From Tricholoma matsutake (taxonomy: Eukaryota > Basidiomycota > Agaricomycetes > Agaricales > Tricholomataceae): DNA of 64,000 nucleotides. Shown here piece by piece: positions 31,544 to 42,535 of this stretch (position 1 is its first letter; each line of letters starts with the position of its first letter). The stretch lies in NCBI GenBank assembly GCA_026075535.2, contig AP026543.1:2294001-2358000 (forward strand). Direction: 5' to 3'. A program made the translations under genes and the position numbers. Under the pieces are notes generated by a model. The model saw only the letters and a program-made list of their open reading frames with translations. It ran no database searches and was not told the origin of the DNA.

Positions 31544-32705
31544 TGATAGGTCCACCATGTGCTCTAAGCTCTGGGAACATCTCCAGAGGCATTGACACAT
31601 CAACATGCGAGTTCTGAACCCCTACAAACCCCATGACACCACTCCGAAACTACTTCAAACAACTTCAAATGATCTCGAATGACTTCAAATCACTTCAAAT
31701 CACTTCAAATCACTTCACAGCACTTCAAACACCTTTGGCCACCATACACCTATCGCACCGCCCTTTGGATACACACAGCACACCTTGTAAGAGTTAGTGC
31801 ATCACATATCAAGCACCACCAGACACGAGGAGACACAACGACAGGATTTTAGGATGCAATTGTGGCACTTTGACATCTTGATGATATATTGGATCAATGG
31901 GGACAGGTACCAGTGATAGATCATGCCTCTAGACATTTCCCTTCTTATCTTCTTTCATTTATTCTATGATTTGCAAAGATTCTCTATTGTTTTATATCTT
32001 GCCTCATGTATTCCTCATGTTTTATTTCCTTTTTAGTATCACTTCTCCCAAACATATATAGTCTTGTACTAGCTACTTAGAAAGACAGAATATATCGTCC
32101 TCTCACACCAATCATCTGATTTAAGAGCCATTCTCTTGAGTCCAAGCATCTCAACTTAGTCTCAAAGTTTAGTGTTTTATGCTGAATTTCCTTGAACTCC
32201 TCATACTAGCTTCTCAAAACCATTGCATATCGTCTATCCTCTCTCAACACCTTTCTACATCTTTATAGTCTATCCTCAGCCACCGTCGAAAGCACTTTTG
32301 TCTTCTATAAAGGCCTTCGAACTTCTTTGAACATCCATCATTGCACCTCTTTGAACTTCTTCAAACATCGTCGCACGTCTTTGAACTTCTTCAGACATCA
32401 TCCCACCTCTTTGAACTTCATTACACTCTTTGCACACTCCCGAACTTCACTAAAATTCCCTTGAATGCTATCACAGCATTTTGTACACTCTCGATCATTA
32501 TCAAATTTCTCTCAAATGTCATTGCAATGCTTTGAATACTTTCAAACCTCATCGGACTTCATCGCACACCCTCTAGAGTTGTTTTCATACCCTTGGTTTA
32601 CAGCAGTGATATTGAGTACCACCTTGCAACCTTCCTCTAACTAGCATTATACCATTCGAGCCCTTATTGTGGGTTTTGTTTGGGTTTCCTGGTTGAGTAT
32701 CATCA
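31544..32705 (+). repeat. 5' LTR of element C
   Basis: TGATAGGTCCACC ... GAGTATCATCA. It contains a TATATA tract near 32056 and a ~30-bp minisatellite (CACCTCTTTGAACTTCTTCA-type units) at about 32315-32430. The internal tandem has fewer units than in the 3' LTR. Confidence 0.85.
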
Positions 32706-32708
32706 TTT

Positions 32709-32728
32709 TGGAGCCCACCACAAGGGGT
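32709..32728 (+). promoter_or_regulatory. Putative tRNA primer-binding site of element C
   Basis: Starts TGGAGCCCACCACAAGG, three bases after the 5' LTR end. A TGG start fits priming by the CCA end of a host tRNA. I cannot name the tRNA from memory. Confidence 0.5.
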
Positions 32729-32743
32729 TTCTAAATCATTTCA

Positions 32744-33948
32744 TTGCCTAATCCATCTGGAATCTCCCAGCTTAGGCCAACACGAGCTAGAAACCTACAA
32801 ATTGACACTCTCCACACCTTCGAATCTCTCAAACAATCAGGAGACATTCTTATACCTGTTTCTGAAGCAGAATCAACTCATTGTCGACTATTCCCTTCAC
32901 CAATCTCATCGCCCTCAACATCATCTTCTACTTCTTCATCTTCATCATCTACATCTTCATTCATCCTTCCAACAACTTCGACTCCTCTACCATCATTCAC
33001 ACAAGTTTTAACCCCTACTCCTAGAAACATCACATTCATGACTATGCAAGCAACAATGCCAGCTCGTGGTCATTCCACAGCTCCGAAATTCGACCCTACC
33101 CAGCTGTGAGAACTTCGCAGATACTTTAACGAGCTCAAATTACTTTTCTTGGTGTGCAACGTCATGAACTTGGAAGATATGAAGAAGCACGCTTGTCGCT
33201 ACCTCAATATTGACACTTCCGAACTCTGGGAATTGATTCCAGAATATGATGCTGGCATTTTGTTCCAGAACTTTTGCATCGCTATTCACCAACTGTATCC
33301 TGGTTCTGAAGATGATCAGAAATGGTCAATTTCAGACATGGACAAACTCATTGGTGAACAACTTTGCATAGGTATTTACAATGCAAGTGATTTAGGATTA
33401 TACTATTGGTCATTCTATAACATTACAAAGTTTCTATCTACTAAGGGCAGGATTTCCGATGTGGAACAAAGCAGAGCCTTTGTCTGGGGTTTCCAACCAG
33501 GCTTATGGGCTAGAATCACTCAATGACTCGAATTAAAATTCCCCAATCACTACCCCGAGATATTCACACAGTGGCAAAATTCGTTTTAGCAGGATCTATT
33601 GGCTCGGATTTGACATTGCTACTTAGTTCACATTCTTCAGCACCTTTGGCAATCCCAACAACATCAACATCTTTGCCCCAAATCAAATCGGAAGACCTTA
33701 CGGCAATCCTCGAGAAATTCACAGCCACTCTTGTAACAGCTTTAGCAGGTTTGAAGACCATGAACACTACTCGACCTAACAGTGGATTTCATTTGGACCA
33801 GCTCAAAACCTTAGTTTGCATCTTTTGTGGGCTTACAGGACATTTTATTAGCAACTGCTTGGTTTGCCAGTCTTATATCAATGAAGGAAAGTGTAAGAAG
33901 AACACAGAAGGCAAAATCATTCTCCCAAACGGTCAATTCACTCCTTGA
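32744..33948 (+). pseudogene. Element C Gag
   Basis: Nucleocapsid precursor. The N-terminus is Ser/Thr/Pro-rich (to ~33050). The capsid-like region follows: FDPTQL, a TGA at 33107-33109, then ELRRYFNELKLLF ... HACRYLNIDTSELWELIP. A second TGA at 33524-33526 and a frame change near 33545 precede the zinc knuckle CIFCGLTGHFISNC (CX2CX4HX4C, ~33817-33860). The frame stops at TGA 33946-33948. Each TGA sits where Arg CGA would suit, in line with CpG deamination. Confidence 0.78.
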
Positions 33949-34269
33949 AGCATCCCTGGTCATTTTATCAAGGACAGGATTGACAAATGGACTCAACAAA
34001 ACCCTCCATCTAATGTTACCCCCTTGCTAATGTATAATATCACACCTTTGACAGTTTCTTTGACGCCATCCAGGGGTGTCTACCAAATTACCGACTTATC
34101 CACAATGGCCAAAGATCATATCGCACAACTCAAACAAGAGATATATGCTTTGCAAAGTGGTAGACCTTTTACGTGAACTGATCTGAATGTACCAACAGCT
34201 CCTACCTCATGGCTCTCAATCCCTGCATCGATCAAATGATTTGTCCCACAACTACCAGCACCATCGATA

Positions 34270-35047
34270 TTGTCCACAGCAACCAACCCACCTACTTCAA
34301 ATATGGCACCATCTTCAACCTCTGAGAAAACATCGCAACTGGTAATACATCCCTACAACGGTGCTAAAGAAAACTCATACCTACCTCCTCATGAACGCAA
34401 CTTTGCACTGACAGGCAAAGCGAAAGACGGCCCATCATACCATACCCAAGCTCCCATTCAAAAGGACAAAATCACTGAAGACGTCTTCACTTGATCAATG
34501 AAAACACCAATTATCACTCTAACCCCCAAAGAATTACTTTTGCTATTGCCCAAAGTTTGTACAAAATGGAAAGAGCAGGTCACTGCGCATCGTACCCAAC
34601 AACCCGAAGGAAATAACGCTATGAATCTCCTTCACGATGACATATTCGTAATTGACGACCCTTACAAAACCTATATTAGCAGTCTTCACCCTGGAGAAAT
34701 ACCCAAACCTTTTATTGCAGCAAAGGAATTGCATTCTATTAGATTGGTTACTATGAATGTCAATGGCAGAAATCCAGTCAAAAGCGTAGTTGATCCAGGT
34801 TCATCAATCATCACAATGTCAGAAGAAGTCTGTCACGAACTTGGTCTCACATACGATCCTTCGATACACATCCCTCGGCAATCGGCTAATGGTGGTATTG
34901 ACCAGAGTCTAGGTTTGGCATGGAACGTACCTTGTGAAGTCGGTAGCATCACTCTCTATATGCAAATACACATCATCTGTGATCCAGCATATGACATTCT
35001 GCTCGGATGACCATTCGACGTTCTCACAGAGAGTACGGTCAAGAATT
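34270..35047 (+). pseudogene. Element C aspartic protease region
   Basis: Polyprotein segment with an Ala/Ser/Pro-rich lead (34270-34494, ends in TGA) and a 170-codon segment containing VVDPGSSIITMSEEVCHELG. The position is that of the protease active site, with DPGS in place of the usual D(S/T)G. The flap side ends DPAYDILLG followed by a TGA where the family has ILLGRPF. The TGA codons at 34492, 35008 and 35050 are compatible with former CGA. Confidence 0.7.
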
Positions 35048-35859
35048 ATTGAAATGAAGTGCAGACAATAACTATATTTGATCTGAACTTGACACGATCC
35101 TGCGCTATTCTGACTATTCCCCAATCTAATTGACAAAGAAGGGTAGTTTGCAAGGATTTTTGCAACTAGAGGATAAAATCTCAGAGAATAACCAGTGTGC
35201 CCTCATTATTTCTTTCGACCATTCTAATTCCTCTATAACTATCACGTACACTGCAATTATTCCTGATATTGACTCCTCAAACTCTTTGAACCCCTTTTCC
35301 TTTTCTTTGATCCTTGCAAACTTATATTTAACAGCTAGTCGCCAGTATGCAATGTCTTTATTGGCCTTGACAGCCACCTCTATGCACGACTTTGCTATCA
35401 TTTCCCCTCCCCATGTCTCGTCAACTGACTCTATATACCCAACCTTTGCAGCCTCAAAGAAGAAATACAAACCAGTTGCACAGAAAGTTTGACCAGTTAT
35501 TACTGAACTACCTGATCGATTTCGCATCATTCAAACAATCACTGGCGACCCCCTCAAGCAAATGCCAAAACTCAATCCTCACCCCCCATTGTTCATCCCT
35601 TCTCCCTGATATACACTTGAACGCAAAGCTATTATCAACAAAAACCATCCTAGCAATTTTCTATGGCCAGAAGAATGAAAGCTTATGCACAATTTTATTT
35701 GAAATCACAAAACAGGTTTCACATAGACCAAACAAGAATGAGGAAGCTTTTGCCCCAACTTCTTTCCTCCTATCGAATTCCCTGTTATTCCTCACACTCC
35801 ATGGGTCAAACGTAATATCCCTATACCTCCTGGTCTGTACAAACAGATCTGCGAGATGC

Positions 35860-36540
35860 TGAAAAAGAAGATAGAAGCAGGAGTATATGAGTTGTCAAAC
35901 TTGTCATATCAGTTGCGATGGTTTTGCATTGTGAAGAAAGATGCGAAATCACTTTGAATCATTCACAGTCTTGAACCTCTTAATCAAGTAACAATACAGC
36001 ACTCTGATGTCATCCCAATCCCTGAGCATCTAGCTGAACAATTTGGCGGACGTGCTTGCAGTGGAATGTTGGACTTTTATGTCGCATTTGACGAAGGGAA
36101 AGTCGCAGAATCATCTCGAGATCTAACAACATTTCAGACACCTTTTGGAGCACTTCAAATCATCACCCTACTGATGGGTTGGACAAACTTGGTCCCAATC
36201 TTACACAACGACATAAAATTTATCCTACAACCCGAAATCCCTCATATCACCATCCCTTACATTGACAACACACCAGTTAAGGGTCCAAAATCAGAATATC
36301 AAACTATTGGAGGATCTTACAAAATGATTGCTGATAATCCAGGCATTCGATGCTTCATTTGGGAGCATTTCGAGAATCTAAATTGTATAGTCCAATGCAT
36401 GAAGTATTGCGGAGGAACATTTTCTGGTCCAAAACTTTATCTTTGCATTTCCAAAATAATTGTTCTAGGTCATCGATGCAATATTGAAGGTCGTATGGCC
36501 AATCCCACTTGCATCACAGCAGTTAGCAAATGGGGGCCTT
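35860..36540 (+). pseudogene. Element C reverse transcriptase
   Basis: The RT finger/palm is recognisable: RWFCIVKKDAKSL, EPLNQVTIQHSDVIP, then RDLTTFQTPFGALQI and LMGWTNLVPILHNDI. The catalytic tract reads YIDNTPVKGPKSEYQ at 36258-36302. The family has YIDDVPVKGP, so the second Asp codon is AAC instead of GAC and the enzyme cannot be active. This lineage also has an unusual long insert in the palm (TIGGSYKMIADNPGIRCF). RT ends near 36540, where frame is lost. Confidence 0.82.
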
Positions 36541-37328
36541 GTTGAAGCCTTACAAAAGTCAAGGCATTTCTAGGAACTATTGGAGTTTGTTGTATCTTTA
36601 TTCGAAACTTTGCTCAATGTGCTACAGCTCTAATACACCTTACACAAAAAGATGTCCCTTTCGATTTCGGACTGAAACAAATCCCAGCACAGGAAGACCT
36701 GAAGCAAGCATTGATCAATTCCCCAGCAATCTGCGCCATCGACTACTCATCTGATGCCCCAGTTAACCTATCAGTCAATACTTTGTACATCGCTATTGGC
36801 TTCTTTCTCATGCAATGCAATCCCGACAACCTTTGAAAATGATATTACAGTCGATTTGGCTCAATCACACTTAACGACTGCGAATCCCGGTTTTTGCAAG
36901 TGAAACTCGAACTCTACAGTCTATATTGAGCTCTCGGAACACTTCAATTGTACCTAATAGGGGTCCGAAACCTCATCGTCGAAGTTGATGCAAGGTATAT
37001 CAAAGGCATGCTCTCAAACCCTGATATTGCACCTAGTGCTAGCATCAATCGATGGATTGTCTCAATCCTCACTTTTCACTTCATGTTAGTTCATGTCGCA
37101 GGTACACATCATGGTCCAGATGGACTTTTGAGATGTCCTCCACAAGATGAAGATGACCAGTTCGATAATGAAAATGATTTTGGAGACTGGATTGACCATC
37201 TTCACAGTTTCATACACCAAATCAATCCGGTTACGACTCAACCTTTCACTTCCTATCGAGTTTCGACACTCTCCCTCTCTTCAGATCTCAGTAAGGGGGA
37301 GGATCTGACTTACGATGATGTCCCATGA
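36541..37328 (+). pseudogene. Element C RNase H and connection
   Basis: Frames switch near 36545 and 36760. The connection has FLGTIGVCCIFIRNFAQCA. RNase H shows the SITLNDCESRFLQVKLELYSLY region (stops near 36834 and 36930) and LIVEVDARYIKGMLSNPDI with VHVAGTHHGPDGL after it. The Asp/Glu-rich tail ends at TGA 37326-37328. Confidence 0.75.
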
Positions 37329-38573
37329 ATGAACAATGTGAAAAAGGAAGACAAAAGATTAATTTGCATTCAAAAATGGTTAGAGGATTTGGTACAACCT
37401 ACAGATTTATCAGATTCTGAATACGCTACCTTCATTCAATATTGCACTGAATTCTTCTTAGATTGCAGCAAACTTTGGAAGAAAGACTCACACAGAGCTC
37501 ACAAAATCATTGCAATTCCTGAACATTGTCTCAAAGTCATTCGTGCAGCTCACGACGATATCGGACACAAAATGGTCTTCATGATGAAAGCCTTTATTTC
37601 CCTACAACTTTGGTGGCCTAACATGAAAGCAGATATCGCATGGTATATTTGCACTTGCCACCTGTGCCAGGTACGACAAACTCGAAATCTCCTTATCCCA
37701 CCTACCGTCGGCACACCTGCACCTTTATTTGGCAAAGTCTACATCAATACCATGCAAATGCCTCCCTCAAGCAGATTCAAGTATATTGTACAAGGTCGAT
37801 GTTCACTAACAACTTATCCTGAGTGGCAAAACCTTTGACAAGAAAATGCCATGACCCTCGGGGACTGGATCTTCGAAGATATCATTTGTAGATGGGGTTC
37901 GCTATACAAAATTGTGAGTGATAACGGATCAGCATTCATTGCAGCATTAGAGTACCTTTTGAAACAATATCATATTAACCACATTCGAATTAGTGGCTAC
38001 AACTCTCGTGCAAATGGAATTGTTGAACGAGCTCATTTCAATATTCAACAATTGTTATTCAAAGCAGTCGATGGAGATCAGAGCAAATGGTCGGCTGGAG
38101 CACACTTGGTGTTTTGGGCAGAACGAGTTACGGTTCATAGATGCATGGGTTGCTCTGCTTACTTTGCAATTACAGGATCACACCCCCTAATCCCACTCGA
38201 CATCTCCAAAGCAACATACTTGCAACCCCCTCCTGATTCTATTTCATTGACAACCAATCTTATTGCTTGAAGAGCAATAGCCCTACAGAAATGATCAGCC
38301 AACCTCGAAATTCTCTATTTGAAAGTTTATACTGCTTGACTCAAAGCCGCGAAACATTTCAAAGTTGTTCACAAATGAACGATGCACAACTACAACTTCG
38401 AAAAAGGTGACCTGGTCCTACTTTGCAACATGCAAATTGAGAAATCCCTCAATCGCAAGATGCAACCTCGATATTTAGGCCCGCTCATCATCATCGATCG
38501 AAACTATGGAGGAGCCTACATCATCTGCAAACTTGATGGATCAGTATTTCATCGACCAGTCGCAGCCTTCTGA
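37329..38573 (+). pseudogene. Element C integrase
   Basis: A zinc-binding HHCC domain (HDDIGHK ... CTCHLCQVRQ) precedes the core. The first catalytic position reads VYINTMQMP, with Asn where Asp is expected; the second (VSDNGSAFIAAL) and the Glu (NGIVERAHFNIQQ) are kept. Stops at 37838, 38268 and several short frames follow. The C-terminal part has YNFEKGDLVLLCN and RYLGPLIIIDRNYGGAY, and no chromodomain. D to N at the first position by G to A again fits CpG decay. Confidence 0.8.
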
Positions 38574-39090
38574 CTCCTTCCCTATTTTGCATGAAAATCA
38601 ACTCCCCTACCACTGAACTTCCTCGATATCAACTCCGAAAGACTCGAAAAACTTCGAAACACTTCGGACATTGACAAAGATATTCCCAAAGACCTTCCGG
38701 ACTTCAAAGACAAATAAGTATCCCCTTTCTTTGTTCACAATCGCTTTCCTATGACCTAGATTTCTTTTAGTATACAATACAAGTTGCAATATCGCATTAT
38801 AGCGTGGTTGCACAAACTCCAAAAGGGTTTTTTGGCCATGATGATCTACTGAGCCTTTCCCTTATTCCTTTTTTTCTTTTTTCTTCTTCTTTCTTTTCCT
38901 TCTTACTTTTCTTATCGCTACTTTTGAGACTCACAAAAAATCTAAATCATAAAACAGAAAGAATGACACAACCTATTACTCTTCCAACATCTCTTCCACC
39001 ACTTCTATCTGCCTGCACAAAACCTCCATCTCAACCTTCAACTCTGCCAACCTCATCGCCAGATATCAACAATGAGTCACAACCTCCTCA
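38574..39090 (+). other. Element C 3' spacer
   Basis: Continues the pol tail to about 38717, then T-rich sequence (38860-38930). No domain recognised. A short plus-strand open frame at 38804-39094 is mostly Leu/Ser/Phe from T-rich DNA. Confidence 0.35.
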
Positions 39091-39099
39091 TTGACATTC

Positions 39100-40281
39100 T
39101 CACCCTCTTCAAAACTATGTGATGCTTTTGCTTTTGCCTTTCCCTTTCCCTTTCCCTTCGATGACCTCTTTTTCTCCTTCAATGGTTTTGAAGGGCCTGT
39201 GACCAGTTCGATGTCAGTGACGGGACCCACGATGTGAATTTGAGGTACTTTTGATCCGAAAATAGGTTAGCATACACTGTGAGATTATATCGAATGAATT
39301 TTGTACCTGGTTTTGGGCACAAATCCGGTTTTGCAACCCAAAATCATCTCACTTCACCTTTGCGAAGTCCCTGCCTCAAGACCCCTTCCCAGTAGCAACC
39401 TTGCACTGCCTGAGTGCACTTTGTGCACTTTGGGGCTCCCTCCTTGACAATGCACGATGGCTGGGATATCATCCTAGCACATTGATTGCACTACAACATT
39501 GATTAGCACTCCTAAAACCCTTCGAAAACAAAGTGAAAACTCACCAGACCCTCGAAATCGAGAAGTCCGCCCTCAGCAAACCTCCTCCATTTGCTCTCTA
39601 CCTTGTCCTCGACAATCTCATCCTCATCATCCTCACCTCCCTTGATCTCCACTGCCTTCCGCTTCCCAATCCTGATTATCAGCAATCCTCACAAATCTTC
39701 TTCCTCGTCCTCCTCTCCAGCCTCTAGCCTCTCAATCACTTGTGCCTCTGCTGCAAGCTCTGCGTTTCATCGCTGCAGTTCCTCCTTCGACAAAGTTTTA
39801 GCACAAAATGCAGCAAGAGCTGCATTTTGAGCATCTACTAATGCCCCCCTGCAAGCCTCAATCTTTGCCTTCTTTGCATCTTCCTCCACCCTGCGAGCCT
39901 CCTCCTCCTCCTCCTGAACCTGTCTCACTTCCTCTTCCCTTCGCTCTCACTCTACCTGCTCACTCAGATCTGCAAATAAAATGTCTTCCCCCATGAAAGC
40001 CATTCATGTTGAGCCATTGGTTTGAAAAGCTCGAAAACCTCGTCAATGACCTGTTGCACAGTCGAGTTGCACTCTTTGCCCAAATCGTCCACCAATTCAT
40101 TGTATTCCACCTGAACATATCGCGTTAGAATCCAAATATTGAATAAGAATAAAAAACTTACCATCTTCTCACAAAACTCTTTCCCCCACACTTCAAAGTT
40201 GAGATCTTCTGCAACACCACGATCTGGCATCGATTTGGCATATTTGAGGACTTTAGTATTAAGTTTGGCAAGGAGAGACAT
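39100..40281 (-). pseudogene. Antisense ORF between pol and 3' LTR of element C
   Basis: Minus-strand gene-like sequence opposite to gag-pol. It starts MSLLAKLNTKVLKYAKSM at 40281 and has a well-formed intron at about 40161-40112 (GTAAGT ... CTAAC ... TTCAG). It then continues VEYNELVDDLGKE and HEWLSWGKTFY. Further downstream a long charged segment rich in Glu/Lys/Arg (39960-39600) looks like a coiled coil, broken by TGA codons that fit CGA. It ends near 39530. I do not recognise the family. Antisense or extra ORFs next to the 3' LTR are known in some LTR elements, but a function here is unknown. Confidence 0.5.
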
Positions 40282-40416
40282 AATGAAAAGCTAGTGTTGA
40301 GAGTTAAGAGGTTGAGGAAGGAGAACGAGAAGTTTTCGAGTTTTGTTTACAGCTTCAACACGATCACACATTTCGCACGTGACTCCGATCGGCTGACTGG
40401 GACAGTCAGGATTTCA

Positions 40417-40429
40417 GTAAGGGGGAGGA
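40417..40429 (+). promoter_or_regulatory. Polypurine tract of element C
   Basis: GTAAGGGGGAGGA immediately before the 3' LTR, the expected site for plus-strand priming. A similar string at 37291-37303 lies inside pol and is not next to an LTR. Confidence 0.75.
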
Positions 40430-41562
40430 TGATAGGTCCACCATGCGCTCTAAGCTCTGGGAATGTCTCCAGAGGCATCGACACATTAACACGCAAGTTC
40501 CGAACCCCTACAAACCCCGCAACACTGCTCTGAAACTACTTCGAATGACTTTGAACACCTTTGGCTGCCATACACCTATTGCACTGCCCTTCGGATACAT
40601 GCAGCACACCTTGTAAGAGTTAGTGCATTGCATATCAAGCACCACCAGACACAAGGAGACACAATGATGGGATTTTAGGATGCAATTGTGGCACTTTGAC
40701 ATCTTGATGATATATTGGATCAATGGGGACAGGTACCAGTGATAGATCATGCCTCTAGACATTTCCCTTCTTATCTTCTTTCATTTATTCTATGGTTTGC
40801 AAAGATTCTCTATTGTTTTATATCTTGCCTCATGTATTCCTCATGTTTTATTTCCTTTTTAGTATCACTTCTCCCAAACATATATAACCTTGTACTAGCT
40901 ACTTAGAAAGACAGAATATATCATCCTCTCACACCAATCATCTGATTTAAGAGCCATTCTCTTGAGTCCAAGCATCTCGACTTAGTCTTGAAGTTCAGTG
41001 TTTTATGCCGAATTTCCTTGAACTCCTCGTACTAGCTTCTCAAAACCATCACATATTGTCTATCCTCTCTCGACACCTTTCTACATCTTTATAGTCTATC
41101 CTCAGCCACTGTCGAAAGCGCCTTTGTCTTCTATAAAGGCCTTCAAACATCCATCATCGCACCTCTTTGAGCTTCTTCAAACATCGTTGCACCTCTTTGA
41201 ACTTCTTTGGACATCATTGCAACTCTTCAAACTTCTTCGAACATCGTTGCACCTCTTTGCACACTCTTCAAACTTCATTACACTCTTTGCACACTCCCAA
41301 ACTTCACTAAAATTCCCTCGAACGCTATTGCAGCGCTTTGTACACTCTCAATCATTATTGAATTTCTCTCGAATGTCATCGCAATGCTTTGAATACTTTC
41401 AAACCTCATCGGACTTCATTGCACACCCTCTAGAGTCGTTTTCATACCCTTGGTTTACAGCAGTGATATTTAGTACCACCTTGCAACCTTCCTCTTACTA
41501 GTGTTATACCATTCGAGCCCTTATTGTGGGTTTTGTTTGGGTTTCCTGGTTGAGTATCATCA
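40430..41562 (+). repeat. 3' LTR of element C
   Basis: TGATAGGTCCACC ... GAGTATCATCA. It differs from the 5' LTR mainly by C/T and G/A changes, by a shorter 5' third, and by carrying four instead of about three ~30-bp CACCTCTTTGA units (41155-41290). Confidence 0.85.
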
Positions 41563-41746
41563 ATGCATACATGCATGACATGTGACACATGACTGCCAGC
41601 TCACAACCACCACCAGCACCATCATCAACACTGCCTCTCCTCCTCTCCACTCTACCACCACCACTATGTGCGCACCTGCCACCACCACTCCCATGCCCCC
41701 TGCCACCATCACCACCACCTTCAAACGAGCCAACTGGATGGAATGT

Positions 41747-41855
41747 GGGCCCAAACAACGGCAATGTCATTTGGGCCATAGATAAGTTTTTTTCTTTTTT
41801 CTTTTTCTTTTTATCAATCAACTAATTGTAATTTATTGCTTTTTAAGTTGTATAC
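41747..41855 (+). repeat. Palindrome plus intron-like module, copy 5
   Basis: GGGCCCAAACAACGG / ATGTCATTTGGGCC (41747-41777) followed by GATAAGT, in which the GT of the donor is lost, a T/C-rich tract and TTTTTAAG. It sits 185 bp after the 3' end of element C. Confidence 0.5.
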
Positions 41856-42139
41856 TACTGGGGATGACCTGCCACAATGAAAAATGTGCAACCCATGCCC
41901 ACGCCCACCCAATCCCCTCCTCCCCATTCAAATGGGATGTGAGGCTGTTGACATGGGCTAGGAGGGTGCAGAGGGATGCCAGGAGACCCCAGAAGGGGGT
42001 ACCTGCCTAGTAAGCACCCACCAACCTCTGTACTCATGCCACATCGCACTGATGTGCCCAACCCCCCCCCCCAAAAAAAAAAAAGAAAAAAAACAGAAAT
42101 CCAAACAGGGGACAACAGTGACAAATGACAACAAACCAC

Positions 42140-42525
42140 CCACCCCCAGCCTCACGAGCAACTGCTCATGGGGTGGATCATGGGTGGAACAATGCCCAGG
42201 CACAGGGACAGGAGACAACAATGACACACCACCCGCCCCCAGCCTCACAAGCAACTGCTTGTGGGGTGGATCGCAGGTGGAACAACAACAATGACAAGCC
42301 ACCCACCCCCAGCCTCACGAGCAACTGCTCATGGGGTGGAACATGGGTGGAACAACACCCAGGCACAGGGATAGGAGATGACAATGCACCACCTGCCCCC
42401 AGCCTCACAAGCAACTGCTCGTGGGGTGGATCATGGGTGGAATGACAACAACAACAAGCCACCTACCCCTAGCCTCACGAGCAACTGCTCGTGGGGTGGA
42501 TCATGGGCAGAATGACAGACAACAG
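42140..42525 (+). repeat. Tandem array of ~70-95-bp GAGCAACTGCTC units
   Basis: Five units centred on GAGCAACTGCTCATGGGGTGG (near 42156, 42249, 42326, 42409, 42479). Each is preceded by CACCCACCCCCAGCCTCA and followed by ATCATGGGTGGAA. The core is a near-palindrome. Unit spacing varies (about 70 to 93 bp). The same core occurs singly at 13855, 14365, 20922 and 21447. Confidence 0.7.
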
Positions 42526-42535
42526 CGGGGTCATG

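Larger units (their letters stand above)
31544..41562 (+). mobile_element. Ty3/gypsy retrotransposon C with antisense ORF
   Basis: A 10.0-kb element with LTRs of 1162 bp (31544-32705) and 1133 bp (40430-41562). Plus-strand order is gag, protease, RT, RNase H, integrase, then about 1.8 kb before the 3' LTR. Flanking bases (TACGC left, ATGCA right) do not form a perfect duplication; if CpG decay occurred, ACGC/ATGC could be one. Coding regions are broken by many TGA codons that fit CGA, and both RT and integrase have lost acidic catalytic residues. No chromodomain is seen. It is inactive. Confidence 0.88.

Noticed and set aside
37291..37303. Second polypurine tract in element C
   Set aside because: AGTAAGGGGGAGGAT is inside the RNase H/integrase region with no LTR next to it; a central PPT is possible but unsupported.
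41155..41290. CRISPR-like array of ~30-bp repeats
   Set aside because: Units are directly adjacent without spacers, lie in an LTR of a eukaryotic element, and there are no cas genes.
31536..41570. Perfect target-site duplication for element C
   Set aside because: Left TACGC and right ATGCA do not match; only a degenerate ACGC/ATGC reading is possible, so I do not claim one.
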